This document shows positions 7,287 through 16,319 of a stretch of 64,000 nucleotides of DNA, piece by piece. The DNA is from Verrucomicrobiota bacterium (lineage in GTDB: Bacteria; Verrucomicrobiota; Verrucomicrobiia; CAIQCK01). The stretch is from assembly GCA_016235595.1 (NCBI GenBank), contig JACRJX010000015.1:248001-312000 (forward strand), read 5' to 3'. The position numbers and the translations under genes are program-made. Below the pieces are notes generated by a model. The model made no database searches, had not been told where the DNA came from, and saw only the letters and a program-made list of their open reading frames with translations. How positions within the stretch are numbered: position 1 is the first letter of the stretch; every line of letters starts with the position of its first letter.

Positions 7287-9974
7287 TCAAATGGTGACGG
7301 GACTTGCCTTCTCAGGATTGATGCCCAATTCCTTGACCGCCTTCTGCGGTATGTCGCGCTTGATGTGGCCGTCACGGGCCAGCACGTGCAACGCCGCCAG
7401 CGTCACGTAACGCGCGTCTACCTCGAAGAAATCGCGCAGGGCCACGCGGTCTTCGCTGCGGCCGAAGCCATCGGTTCCGAGCGTCACGAGCGGTCCCGGC
7501 AACCAGCGCGCAATGGAGTCGGGCAGCATCTTCACGTAATCCGACGCGGCAACGAAAACGTGCGGGCCGTCGCCGAACATGGCGGTGACGTAAGGCACGC
7601 GCGGCGTTTCCTGTGGATGCAGCAGGTTCCAACGCTCGCACTCCAGCGCGTCGCGATGGAGCTGTTTGTAGCTCGTGACTGACCAGACATCGGCGGCAAC
7701 GCCGTATTTTTCGGCGAGCATCTTCTGCGCCTTGACGACCTCGTTGAGAATCGAACCGCTGCCGAGCAGGTGCACCTTGGGTTTGCCCTTCGCCGCGCCG
7801 CCGCCTTCGCGCAACCGGTAGGCGCCGCGCAGGATGCCTTCCTCCGCACCGGCCGGCATCGCCGGGTGCGCGTAGGCTTCGTTGCCGACAGTGATGTAAT
7901 AGAAAACGTTCTCGTTGGCCCGATACATTCGCCGGATGCCGTCCTGGACGATCACGGCGATCTCGTAGTTATAGGCAGGGTCGTAGGCGAGCAGGTTCGG
8001 CACCGGCTCGGCCAGCAAATGACTGTGGCCGTCCTGATGTTGCAGACCCTCGCCGGCGAGAGTCGTGCGGCCCGCCGTGCCACCGACGAGAAAACCGCGA
8101 CAGCGCATGTCGCCCGCGGCCCAGATCAGGTCGCCAACACGTTGCAGGCCGAACATCGAGTAGAAGATGAAGAACGGAATCGCCGGCACGCCGTAGTTCG
8201 AGTAGGCCGTCCCCGCCGCGAGGAACGAGCAGAGCGAGCCGGCCTCTGTGATGCCTTCCTCAAGGATTTGGCCGTCCTGCGCCTCCTTGTAGTAGAGGAA
8301 GCTTGCCGCGTCCACCGGCTCGTAAAGCTGGCCGACGTGCGAGTAGATGCCGCACTCGCGGAACAGCGCGTCCATGCCAAACGTGCGCGCCTCGTCCGGC
8401 ACAATCGGCACGATGTGGCGGCCGAGATCCTTGTCCTTGAGCAGCTTGCCGAGCAGGCGCACGAACGCCATCGTCGTGGACGCCGCACGCTCGCCAGTGC
8501 CCTTGATGAACTCCTCCAACAGCTTCTCCTTGGGAGGCTCGAAGTTGCAGGTGATCGTCCGCCGCTGAGGCACGAACCCTCCGAGCGCGCGGCGGTGGTC
8601 GAGCAGGTATTGCATCTCCGCGCTATCCGGCGCAGGCCGGTAGAACGGCGCCTTCGCCACCTGGTCGTCGGAGATCGGAATCGCAAACCGGTTGCGGAAC
8701 TTCAACAGTTCCTCGTCGTTGAGCTTCTTCTGCTGATGCGTGATGTTGCGGCCCTCGCCGGCTTCGCCGAGGCCGTAGCCCTTGATCGTGCGAGCGAGGA
8801 TGCATGTCGGCACGCCCTGCGTCTCAATGGCGCATTTATAGGCGGCGTAAACCTTGGCCGCGTCATGGCCGCCAAGCCGCATGTGCCAGAGGTCGTCGTC
8901 GGACATGTGCTCGACCAATTTCAGCAGCCGCTCGTCCGAGCCGAAGAAATGTTTGCGCGAGTAACCGCCACCCTCGACGGAGTATTTCTGATACTCGCCG
9001 TCCACGACTTCGCCGCAACGCTTCACCAGCAGGTTGTCGCGGTCCTTGGCGAAGAGCGGATCCCAGTCGGCACCCCAGATGCACTTGATGACGTTCCAGC
9101 CGGAGCCGCGGAAATCCGCCTCCAGTTCCTGGATAATCTTCCCGTTGCCACGCACCGGGCCGTCGAGGCGCTGGAGATTGCAGTTGATGACGAAGATCAG
9201 GTTGTCGAGTTTCTCGCGCGAAGCGAGCGAGATGGCGCCGAGCGCTTCCGGTTCGTCGCACTCACCGTCGCCGAGGAACGCCCACACTTTCGCGCCGCGG
9301 GCCTTGTGCAGTCCGCGATCCTCCAGATAACGCATCAGCCGCGCCTGGTAGATCGCCTGCAACGGACCGAGGCCCATCGAGACCGTCGGGAACTGCCAGA
9401 AGTCCGGCATCAGCCACGGATGCGGATACGACGAGAGTCCGCCGCCGGGCCGCAGCTCGTGGCGGAAATTCTCCAATTGTTTCTCCGTCAGCCGACCTTC
9501 CAGAAACGCGCGGGCGTAGATGCCAGGAGTGGTGTGGCCTTGGAAATAGATCAGGTCGCCGCCGCACTCGTGGTTGGGGCCGCGGAAGAAATGGTTAAAG
9601 CCGACTTCCAGCAGTGTCGCGGATGACGCGTAGCTGGAGATGTGGCCGCCGATGCCGGCGCTTTCGCGGTTGGCGCGCACCACCATTGCCATCGCGTTCC
9701 AGCGCAGGATGCTCTTGATGCGCCGCTCGATCTTCCGGCTGCCGGGGTAGGGCGGCTGCGCGCTGACGGGAATGCTGTTGATATAAGGCGTCTCCGAGGT
9801 CACCGGCAGCGTCACGCCGGCCTTCTGGGCGCGGATTTGCAGCGCGTGCAGCAACTGCCGCGTTCGTTCCGGTCCGCGCGCGGCCACGACGTCGTCCAGC
9901 GCTTCCAGCCAGTCGCGCATTTCCATCGCCGCGGCGGCGTTCTCGTTTGATAGCGGTTCGCTCGTATTGTCCAT
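7287..9974 (-). CDS. aceE: Pyruvate dehydrogenase E1, homodimeric type
   Basis: The 895-residue product has the length and order of homodimeric AceE. An N-terminal region (RRIKSILRWNAMAMV, GGHISSYASSATL) precedes the thiamine-diphosphate motif starting at GDGECDEPEALGAI and ending with NLIFVINCNLQ. Further conserved blocks are SVEGGGYSRKHFFG and, in the pyrimidine-binding domain, TEAGSLCSFLAAGTAY and GRTTLAGEGLQHQDGHSH. It decarboxylates pyruvate and reductively acetylates lipoyl-E2. It is first in the operon and divergent from citrate synthase, so the 220-base intergenic region probably carries both promoters. That places acetyl-CoA production and its entry into the TCA cycle back to back. 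A GGGGGG stretch about ten bases before the ATG could act as the ribosome site. Confidence 0.95.
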   Translation of the reverse strand: MDNTSEPLSNENAAAAMEMRDWLEALDDVVAARGPERTRQLLHALQIRAQKAGVTLPVTSETPYINSIPVSAQPPYPGSRKIERRIKSILRWNAMAMVVRANRESAGIGGHISSYASSATLLEVGFNHFFRGPNHECGGDLIYFQGHTTPGIYARAFLEGRLTEKQLENFRHELRPGGGLSSYPHPWLMPDFWQFPTVSMGLGPLQAIYQARLMRYLEDRGLHKARGAKVWAFLGDGECDEPEALGAISLASREKLDNLIFVINCNLQRLDGPVRGNGKIIQELEADFRGSGWNVIKCIWGADWDPLFAKDRDNLLVKRCGEVVDGEYQKYSVEGGGYSRKHFFGSDERLLKLVEHMSDDDLWHMRLGGHDAAKVYAAYKCAIETQGVPTCILARTIKGYGLGEAGEGRNITHQQKKLNDEELLKFRNRFAIPISDDQVAKAPFYRPAPDSAEMQYLLDHRRALGGFVPQRRTITCNFEPPKEKLLEEFIKGTGERAASTTMAFVRLLGKLLKDKDLGRHIVPIVPDEARTFGMDALFRECGIYSHVGQLYEPVDAASFLYYKEAQDGQILEEGITEAGSLCSFLAAGTAYSNYGVPAIPFFIFYSMFGLQRVGDLIWAAGDMRCRGFLVGGTAGRTTLAGEGLQHQDGHSHLLAEPVPNLLAYDPAYNYEIAVIVQDGIRRMYRANENVFYYITVGNEAYAHPAMPAGAEEGILRGAYRLREGGGAAKGKPKVHLLGSGSILNEVVKAQKMLAEKYGVAADVWSVTSYKQLHRDALECERWNLLHPQETPRVPYVTAMFGDGPHVFVAASDYVKMLPDSIARWLPGPLVTLGTDGFGRSEDRVALRDFFEVDARYVTLAALHVLARDGHIKRDIPQKAVKELGINPEKASPVTI

Positions 9975-10107
9975 GTCTTATATTCCCCCCGACCAGCGGG
10001 GCGGTATGGGTCTTTCCTGATTCCGAATGAAGCCTACTTAACAACCTAACCGCCCGGCGCGCAAGTCCGTCCGGCAACACTGAACGGACAAAAAACCGCC
10101 ATCGCTG

Positions 10108-10135
10108 TTGCCAATTGTAAAAAAATGGATAGAGT
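10108..10135 (+). promoter_or_regulatory. Candidate sigma-70-type promoter for citrate synthase
   Basis: TTGCCA at 10108-10113 and TAGAGT at 10130-10135 are separated by 16 bases and lie about 60 bases before the gltA start. Each hexamer matches four of six consensus positions, so this is a modest candidate. The intervening A/T-rich run contrasts with the GC-rich surroundings. A good ribosome site (GAGGA, 7 bases before ATG) lies further down. Confidence 0.35.
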
Positions 10136-10194
10136 TCGCGCAATCACAACGGTGGAGACAAGAACGAGGAGCCTTCAACACCCGAGGATAAGAC

Positions 10195-11490
10195 ATGGAC
10201 AACGTTGCCAAACTGAAGATCGACGGGAAGACCTGCTCGCTGCCGATCGTGGTCGGATCGGAGGGGGAGCGGGGCATTGACATCAGCACGCTGCGCCAAG
10301 CCACCGGCTGCATTACGCTGGACGAAGGCTACGGCAACACCGGTGCGTGCAGGAGCGACATCACGTTCATTGACGGCGAGAAAGGCATCCTGCGCTATCG
10401 CGGCATTCCCATCGAGGCGCTGGCGGAGAAATCATCGTTTATCGAGACGGCATTCCTGTTGATCTACGGACACCTGCCAAATCACAAGGAATTGCGGCGG
10501 TTTTCCGACCTGTTGACGCAGAACGAGATGTTGCACGAAGACCTGAAGTTCCACTTCGAGGGTTTTCCGGCCCATGCGCATCCGATGGCGATCCTCTCGG
10601 CCATGATCAACGCGACGAGCTGTTTCGTGCCGGGCGTGCTGGATGCGTATGATCCGGAGGCGTTCGAATCGCAGGCGGCGCGGTTGCTGGCGAAGGTTCG
10701 CACAATCGCCGCGTTCGCGTATCGCAAGTCGCGCGGGCTGCCGATCATGTATCCGAAGCCGGTGTTCAAATACACGGCGAACTTCCTGCACATGATGTTC
10801 TCGGAGCCCTATCAGGAATACGATCTCAAACCGGAAGTGGTGCGCGCGCTCGACTTGATTTTCCTGCTGCACGCCGACCACGAACAGAACTGTTCCACCG
10901 CGACGGTGCGTATGATTGCGTCCAGCCAGGCCAACATTTTCGCTTGCGCGGCGGGCGGCGTATGCGCGTTGTGGGGGCCTCTGCACGGCGGCGCCAACCA
11001 AGCGGTGATCGAAATGCTGGAGTCGATCCACCGCGAAGGCGACGATGGTTCGAAGTTCATTGCCGCCGCGAAGGACAAAAAGAGCGGCAAGCGTTTGATG
11101 GGGTTCGGCCACCGCGTTTACAAGAACTACGACCCGCGCGCGAAGATCATCAAGGCGCAATGCGATAAAGTGTTGGAGTCGCTCAACATCAGCGATCCGC
11201 TGCTAGACATCGCCAAGCGGCTGGAAGAGGCGGCGCTGCGCGACTCCTATTTCATCGAGCGCAAGCTCTATCCGAACGTGGACTTCTACAGCGGCATCAT
11301 CATGCGCGCCATCGGCATCCCGCTGGAGATGTTCACGGTGATCTTCGCCATCGGCCGCATGCCAGGCTGGATCGCCAACTACAAGGAAGTGATGGACGCT
11401 CCCCACGGCCGCATCAGCCGGCCGCGCCAGATTTACACGGGGCACACTGAACGGCCTTACCAGCCGATGAGTGAGCGAGGACAGGAATAG
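10195..11490 (+). CDS. gltA: Citrate synthase
   Basis: The 431-residue product is a standard type II (long) bacterial citrate synthase. It has YRGIPIEALAEKSSF near the N-terminus and a LHADHEQNCSTATVR segment with the first active-site His. The block CALWGPLHGGANQAV supplies the second His, GFGHRVYKNYDPRA carries further substrate-binding residues, and PNVDFYSGI contains the catalytic Asp. It condenses oxaloacetate with acetyl-CoA to start the TCA cycle. The start is supported by GAGGA 7 bases upstream. It is divergent from the pyruvate dehydrogenase operon and ends 5 bases from the convergent TerC-family gene, with no separate terminator visible between them. Confidence 0.95.
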   Translation: MDNVAKLKIDGKTCSLPIVVGSEGERGIDISTLRQATGCITLDEGYGNTGACRSDITFIDGEKGILRYRGIPIEALAEKSSFIETAFLLIYGHLPNHKELRRFSDLLTQNEMLHEDLKFHFEGFPAHAHPMAILSAMINATSCFVPGVLDAYDPEAFESQAARLLAKVRTIAAFAYRKSRGLPIMYPKPVFKYTANFLHMMFSEPYQEYDLKPEVVRALDLIFLLHADHEQNCSTATVRMIASSQANIFACAAGGVCALWGPLHGGANQAVIEMLESIHREGDDGSKFIAAAKDKKSGKRLMGFGHRVYKNYDPRAKIIKAQCDKVLESLNISDPLLDIAKRLEEAALRDSYFIERKLYPNVDFYSGIIMRAIGIPLEMFTVIFAIGRMPGWIANYKEVMDAPHGRISRPRQIYTGHTERPYQPMSERGQE

Positions 11491-11495
11491 CGCGC

Positions 11496-12431
11496 CTATT
11501 GGGGGGGCGACGGCGCCCGCGAGCGCCGTCCGATGGTGAGCGATGCCACGACCGCCACCGTGAGGGTGACGGCAATGAAGCCGAGCGAAATCGGCGTGGG
11601 TATCTTGATCCAGTGCACGATCAACATCTTGATACCGACGTAGGTCAAAATCACCGCCAGCGCTTGCTGTAGATAAACAAACAGATTCATCGCGCCAGCC
11701 AGCAGGAAGTAGAGCGAGCGCAGGCCCATCACTGCGCAGATGTTCGACGTAAAGATAATAAATGGGTTCAGCGTGATGGCGAACACCGCCGGGATCGAGT
11801 CCACCGCAAAAACCAGATCGGTGACGTTCACCACCATGAACACAAGGAATAGCGGCGTGGCCATCAACCGGCCGTTTTGTCGCACGAAGAACTTCGGGCC
11901 GACCCAGCCCGACGTGAACGGCAGCCAGCGCCGGCAAAGTTTCACCAGCGGATTCTGGTCGGGATGCACTTCCAGTTTCTCATGACGGAACATCTTCAAC
12001 CCTGTGACTACCAGGAACGCGCCGAACACATACAAGACCCAGCCGAACCGCTCAATGATGGTGACGCCGAGTCCGATGAACACGCCGCGCATGACCAGCG
12101 CCGCCAGAATGCCCCAGAACAACACGCGATGCTGGTATTCTGCCGGCACCGCGAAGTAGCTGAACAACAGCACAAAGACGAAGATATTGTCCACGCTCAG
12201 CGAATACTCGATCACGTATCCGGTGAAGAATTGCAGGCCGAGTTCGGAACCACCGCGCCACCACACCCAGATGCCGAACAGCACCGAGAGCATCACCCAC
12301 ACCACCGTCCAGATGGCCGCCTCGCGTAGTGACACGGCGTGCGCTTTGCGGTGGAATACGCCGAGATCCAGCGCCAGCAGAGCCAGCACACCGACGATGA
12401 ACGTGATCCAAATCCAAAACGGAGTTTCCAT
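11496..12431 (-). CDS. TerC/Alx-family integral membrane protein
   Basis: The 311-residue product has about eight to nine predicted membrane helices. It carries family hallmarks: an N-terminal FHRKAHAVSLREAAIWT, the acidic helix EYSLSVDNIFVFVLLFSYF, and VVNVTDLVFAVDSIPAVFAIT near the second half. TerC/Alx proteins are linked to metal (notably manganese) efflux and metal homeostasis in better-studied bacteria, and the paired Asp-containing helices are thought to bind the ion. No Mn-sensing riboswitch is evident upstream. It converges on gltA and is followed upstream by the Sua5-type gene on the same strand, with about 60 bases between them. Confidence 0.88.
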   Translation of the reverse strand: METPFWIWITFIVGVLALLALDLGVFHRKAHAVSLREAAIWTVVWVMLSVLFGIWVWWRGGSELGLQFFTGYVIEYSLSVDNIFVFVLLFSYFAVPAEYQHRVLFWGILAALVMRGVFIGLGVTIIERFGWVLYVFGAFLVVTGLKMFRHEKLEVHPDQNPLVKLCRRWLPFTSGWVGPKFFVRQNGRLMATPLFLVFMVVNVTDLVFAVDSIPAVFAITLNPFIIFTSNICAVMGLRSLYFLLAGAMNLFVYLQQALAVILTYVGIKMLIVHWIKIPTPISLGFIAVTLTVAVVASLTIGRRSRAPSPPQ

Positions 12432-12490
12432 GAGTGGGATTCTTGTAACGGCACAACCGCCCGCCGTCTATTCTAATTGGTGGCGATATT

Positions 12491-13480
12491 TCACGCGCGC
12501 GGTGCGGCTGCCTTGCGCAGGCGGTCCATGATCGCGTTGCCGAGACCGGTTTCGGGAACGGGTTCGGCGATTATCTCCTCAACGCCGGCCGCATCAAGCC
12601 GCCGCAATGCGGCAAACAAGTTCGCCGCCGCCTCGCGCAGATCGCCGGTCGCACTGAGCGTTTCGACGGCCGAAAAACCGTGGGAAGGCGGCGCGGAACG
12701 GAACGCCAGCAACCCGACGCGACGGCCGGGGGGCAGGGGCGTGATGGCGCGCGAGTCAAGGACTCGCAGCGGTGTGCGCGGCGCATAGTGGCGGAGTAAC
12801 ATGCCCGGCGATTCCGGCGTCGCAACCGGGCCGTTGGCAACCATCACCTCGCGGCCCAGACATTCGCAAAGTTCCTCCATCGTGATCGGCCCCGGCCGCA
12901 GCAATCGTGGGCCGGTTTCGCCCAGCGCAACAATGGTGGATTCGATGCCAAGTTGTGTTGGGCCGCCGTCCACAATCAGGTCCACCCGGCTGCCGAGTTC
13001 CTCCTCGACCGCTTGTGCGGTGGTTGGACTGAGTTGGCCGAAGCGATTTGCGCTTGGCGCGGCCAGCGGCAGGCCGACAGCGGTGATCAGTGCGTGCGCC
13101 ACCGGATGTGCCGGCATCCGCACCGCCACGGTCGGCAACCCCGATGTGACGATATCAGGTATGTCTTCGCATTTTGGCAACACGAGCGTCAGCGGCCCGG
13201 GCCAGAACCGTTCCATCAGCCGTCTCGCCTCCGGCGGCACCGACGCGACGTAGCGATCCAGCCAGTCTGCCGAGCCGAGATGGACGATGAGCGGGTCGAA
13301 GTGCGGTCGTTCTTTTGCCTCGAAGATGCGCGCCACGGCCCGCGCGTCGGTCGCTACTGCGCCAAGTCCATAGACTGTCTCGGTTGGAAATGCCACCAGT
13401 CCGCCGGCGCGCAGTATCGCCGCCGCGCGCGTTACTGCGGGCGTTGGTTCGGTCGATGCGGCCTGGGTTTTGAGAATCAT
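12491..13480 (-). CDS. L-threonylcarbamoyladenylate synthase, Sua5 type
   Basis: The 329-residue product has the YrdC fold at residues about 15-215. Supporting motifs are GGLVAFPTETVYGLGAVATD, KERPHFDPLIVHL, FWPGPLTLVLPK, RMPAHPVAH, PLAAPSANRFGQLSPTTA and PTQLGIESTIV. A C-terminal Sua5 domain (from MLLRHYAPRTPL) follows, so it is the longer Sua5 form rather than the short TsaC form. It makes threonylcarbamoyl-AMP for t6A modification of ANN-decoding tRNAs in the cytoplasm. The gene is divergent from an alpha/beta hydrolase, with about 177 bases between them. Confidence 0.92.
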   Translation of the reverse strand: MILKTQAASTEPTPAVTRAAAILRAGGLVAFPTETVYGLGAVATDARAVARIFEAKERPHFDPLIVHLGSADWLDRYVASVPPEARRLMERFWPGPLTLVLPKCEDIPDIVTSGLPTVAVRMPAHPVAHALITAVGLPLAAPSANRFGQLSPTTAQAVEEELGSRVDLIVDGGPTQLGIESTIVALGETGPRLLRPGPITMEELCECLGREVMVANGPVATPESPGMLLRHYAPRTPLRVLDSRAITPLPPGRRVGLLAFRSAPPSHGFSAVETLSATGDLREAAANLFAALRRLDAAGVEEIIAEPVPETGLGNAIMDRLRKAAAPRA

Positions 13481-13657
13481 GACAAATCGGCGGCGCTCAT
13501 ACCGGAACAGTCCATTGAAAGCAAGCCTGTCCGCGCCGCAATTGCCGTTGACTTGCGCTGCTGTGCTTGGACAATCGCGTCGTGTTCAGGATGACTGTGT
13601 TTCGCGGTTTTTCATGGGTGACTTGTGATCTGCAACTGGTGATTCGGAGGTTTTGAT

Positions 13658-14458
13658 ATGGAAACGCCCCTCGTTTTTGACAGCGCCGATTTCCAACTCG
13701 TTGGCATGTTGCATCGGCCGATACAGTCGCCGGCAATCAAAACTCCGGGATGCAGAATTCCAAGACCCGCCGTCCTTTTCCTTCACGGCTTCACCGGCCA
13801 GAAGACAGAAGCGCACCGGCTGTTTGTAAAAGCCGCCCGGGCCTTGGCCCGCGGCGGCTTCATCGCATTGCGGTTTGATTTTCGTGGCAGCGGCGATAGC
13901 GGCGGCGAGTTCGAACAAGTCACCGTCAGCGGCTGGCGACAGGATGCACGCGCGGCGCTCGACGTGCTGCTGCGCCAGGCGGGCGTGGACGTGGGCCGCG
14001 TGGGAGTGATTGGGATGTCCATGGGCGGCGCGGTGGCGTGTCACCTTGCGGCTGGCGAGCCGCGCGTGCGCTCGCTGGCACTCTGGTCCGCCGTAGCCAA
14101 CGGCGCGGACATTGTGGAAGTCGTCGCTTCGCCTGACAGTTTGAAGCATCTGGCGAAACATGGTTGGGCTGACCGGATGGGCAACAAGGTCAGTGCGAAG
14201 TTCGTCGAGCAGTTCAAAACCATGCGCCCGCCCGCGGATATGAAAAGGTCACGGTGCCCGGTTTTCATCGCGCACGGTGCCGCTGATGAGACCGTGCCGG
14301 TGGCGCAGGCGGATCAATTCGAGGCTGCCGCGCGCGCGAAGCGCGGCCGCCTCGTCGAGAAGCTCATCATCCCGTTCGCCAATCACACCTACGCCAACGT
14401 CGCGCTCGAAGCGCGGCTGATCAAAGCCACGGTCGCGTGGTTCCGGCGGACGCTGTGA
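13658..14458 (+). CDS. Alpha/beta hydrolase
   Basis: The 266-residue product has the alpha/beta hydrolase core. It shows VLFLHGFTGQKTEAH near the oxyanion hole, FDFRGSGDSGGEFE, and the nucleophile elbow GVIGMSMGGAVA with the catalytic Ser. VFIAHGAADETVPVAQ carries the likely catalytic Asp, and FANHTYAN the likely catalytic His. It resembles cytoplasmic esterase/acyl-peptidase-like hydrolases with HGxxDxxVP motifs. No signal peptide is seen. The start is well supported by GGAGG 7 bases before the ATG. The substrate cannot be predicted. Confidence 0.85.
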   Translation: METPLVFDSADFQLVGMLHRPIQSPAIKTPGCRIPRPAVLFLHGFTGQKTEAHRLFVKAARALARGGFIALRFDFRGSGDSGGEFEQVTVSGWRQDARAALDVLLRQAGVDVGRVGVIGMSMGGAVACHLAAGEPRVRSLALWSAVANGADIVEVVASPDSLKHLAKHGWADRMGNKVSAKFVEQFKTMRPPADMKRSRCPVFIAHGAADETVPVAQADQFEAAARAKRGRLVEKLIIPFANHTYANVALEARLIKATVAWFRRTL

Positions 14459-14552
14459 ACCCGCCGCCGTAGAACGGATATCCACATTCGTGTTCCGCAA
14501 CGGCCTTGGGGGGACGGGCCAGGAAGCCCGTGTCACCCCGCGCAGCCGCGCC

Positions 14553-16112
14553 TCACACCCCGCGCACTGACTTGCCGCGTTTGCCGGTGGTCAGGGCGCG
14601 ATTGACAGCGTTCAGATACGCTTTCGCGCTGGCTTCAACCACGTCGGTGCTCGCGCCGCGGCCGACAATCGGATCGCCACCGCTGAACACGGCCTTCAAT
14701 GTCACCTCGCCGACGGCATCCTTGCCGCTGGTGGTGGCGCGGAGCTGATAGTCGAGCAACTTGCCGCGTTTGCCAGTAATGAGGTCAATCGCCCTGAGTA
14801 CGGCGTCCACGGGACCGTCGCCGGTGCTGGCTTTCAGAAGCACGTCTTTGCCCTTGCGGAGCTTGACCGTGGCCATCGGCACGCCGCCGGTGCCGCCAAC
14901 GAAACTGAGGTGCTCCAGCACGTAGGTCTCACGCACAACGCTCGCCTCGCTCTCAACGAGCGCAATGAGGTCGTCGTCATAGACGAACTTCTTCGCGTCG
15001 CCGATCTTCTTGAACCCGACGAAGACGCGATTGATCTCGTCGTCGCCGAGTTTGAAGCCGAGGTGGATGAGCCGGCGGGTGAGCGCGTTGCGGCCGCTGT
15101 GTTTGGTGAGCGGCAGTTCCGTCTCGCCCCAGCCGATCTTCTGCGGGTCCATGATCTCGTAGGTCTCGCGCTTCTTGAGAATGCCGTCCTGATGGATGCC
15201 TGCGGAGTGCGCGAAAGCGTTCTCGCCGACGATGGCTTTGTTGCGCTGGATGATGAAGCTGGTGTGGCGGCTGACGAGTTTCGAGGTCTTCACAATCTCT
15301 CTCGCGTCAACGTCGATGTGCACGTCTTTGAAGTAATCACTGCGCGTCTTGATCGCCATGACGGCTTCCTCGAGGCTGGCGTTGCCGGCCCGCTCGCCGA
15401 TGCCATTGATGGTGCATTCGACCTGCCTCGCGCCATTGGCGACTCCGGCGAGGCTGTTGGCGACGGCGAGGCCGAGGTCGTTGTGGCAATGCACGCTGAT
15501 GATGGCGCGATCGCCGACGCGCTGGGTCAGGTGCCGGATGGCAGCGCCAAACTGCTCGGGCATGGCATAGCCGACGGTGTCCGGGATGTTCACGGTGGTC
15601 GCACCGGCCTCGATGACGGCGAGGGTGACTTCGGTGAGGAAGTTCAACTCGGTGCGCGCGGCGTCTTCCGGCGAGAACTCGATGTTGGCACAGAGCTGGC
15701 GGGCGCGTTTGACGCCCTCGACGGCGAGGCGGAGAATTTCCGATTGTGCCTTGCCGAATTTGAACTCGCGGTGGATGGGTGACGTGGCGAGGAAGACGTG
15801 GATGCGGCCGAGTTTTCCGGCGGGCTTGACGGCCTTGCCGGCAGCCTCGATGTCCTTCGGCACGCAGCGGGAAAGACCACAGATGACGGGGCCTTTGCCA
15901 CCGGGCGACGTGCCGGCGATCTCAGTGCTGATGCGGCTCACGCTTTCGAAGTCGCCTTCGCTGATGACGGGAAAGCCCGCCTCGATGATGTCCACGCGCA
16001 GCTTCGCAAGCTGGCGGGCGATCTCCATTTTCTGGCGGATGTTCATGGACGCGCCCGGACATTGCTCGCCGTCGCGGAGCGTCGTGTCGAAGATATAGAC
16101 CTTGTCTGACAT
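14553..16112 (-). CDS. leuA: 2-isopropylmalate synthase
   Basis: The 519-residue product (from MSDKVYIFDTTLRDGEQ) has the HMGL-like catalytic barrel with DTTLRDGEQCPGASM. It also has the metal-binding SVHCHNDLGLAVANSLAG and NGIGERAGNASLEE. A C-terminal LeuA allosteric domain from about residue 390 (LEHLSFVGGTGG...) binds leucine in this family. It condenses 2-oxoisovalerate with acetyl-CoA, the committed step of leucine synthesis. I chose the ATG at 16112; a TTG four codons upstream is the only alternative. The gene sits behind a leader peptide and terminator that form a leucine attenuator, so both enzyme activity and transcription appear to be under leucine feedback. Confidence 0.95.
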   Translation of the reverse strand: MSDKVYIFDTTLRDGEQCPGASMNIRQKMEIARQLAKLRVDIIEAGFPVISEGDFESVSRISTEIAGTSPGGKGPVICGLSRCVPKDIEAAGKAVKPAGKLGRIHVFLATSPIHREFKFGKAQSEILRLAVEGVKRARQLCANIEFSPEDAARTELNFLTEVTLAVIEAGATTVNIPDTVGYAMPEQFGAAIRHLTQRVGDRAIISVHCHNDLGLAVANSLAGVANGARQVECTINGIGERAGNASLEEAVMAIKTRSDYFKDVHIDVDAREIVKTSKLVSRHTSFIIQRNKAIVGENAFAHSAGIHQDGILKKRETYEIMDPQKIGWGETELPLTKHSGRNALTRRLIHLGFKLGDDEINRVFVGFKKIGDAKKFVYDDDLIALVESEASVVRETYVLEHLSFVGGTGGVPMATVKLRKGKDVLLKASTGDGPVDAVLRAIDLITGKRGKLLDYQLRATTSGKDAVGEVTLKAVFSGGDPIVGRGASTDVVEASAKAYLNAVNRALTTGKRGKSVRGV

Positions 16113-16184
16113 GTGTTTAACCAACCTTTCCGTCTTTGCCTTGCGGCTCTTGCTTATCCTGTGCTTGCCTTCTTGTCACCAAAC

Positions 16185-16216
16185 AAAAAACCCACCGGCC
16201 TCGCGGCCGATGGGTT
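16185..16216 (-). terminator. leuA attenuator: intrinsic terminator hairpin in the leader
   Basis: Read on the minus strand, AACCCATCGGCC (16205-16216) pairs with GGCCGGTGGGTT (16189-16200) around a GCGA loop. This gives a 12-pair stem with one G-U pair, running into six T (16185-16190). That is a textbook intrinsic terminator, but it lies between a leader peptide and leuA rather than after a gene. Its 5' arm can instead pair with GGTCGGTGGGTT (16250-16261) inside the leader-peptide reading frame, forming an antiterminator of about equal length. That arm can in turn pair with ACCGATC (16286-16292). The three alternatives match the 1:2, 2:3, 3:4 logic of amino-acid attenuators. Confidence 0.9.
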
Positions 16217-16235
16217 GATCGAAGATGTCTCTGCA

Positions 16236-16310
16236 CTACGCCGAGACACAACCCACCGACCGCCACTGCAGTAGCAGCAGCCCCAGATCGGTAAGTTGCA
16301 AGGCGTTCAT
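16236..16310 (-). CDS. leuL: leu leader peptide (attenuator ORF)
   Basis: The small ORF encodes 24 residues and starts ATG AAC GCC. Seven of its codons are leucine, including four in a row at residues 11-14 (CTG CTG CTA CTG), with others at 4, 6 and 9. It ends at a TAG about 20 bases before the terminator hairpin. The antiterminator arm begins two codons after the Leu run, so a ribosome stalled early in the run would leave that arm free, while one that reaches the stop would cover it. No Shine-Dalgarno sequence precedes the ATG. The candidate promoter would start the transcript only about two or three bases upstream, so translation may be leaderless. The product itself probably has no other function. 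Confidence 0.85.
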   Translation of the reverse strand: MNALQLTDLGLLLLQWRSVGCVSA

Positions 16311-16319
16311 CACAGGCGA

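Noticed and set aside
7770-9626. 618-codon open frame on the plus strand opposite aceE
   Set aside because: It is a codon-bias shadow of aceE in high-GC DNA. It has no recognisable domain, and the minus-strand frame carries all AceE motifs.
14470-14552. GC-rich inverted repeat downstream of leuA as its terminator
   Set aside because: GACGGGC/GCCCGT pairs over a short loop, but there is no T run and the stem is short, so I do not call it.
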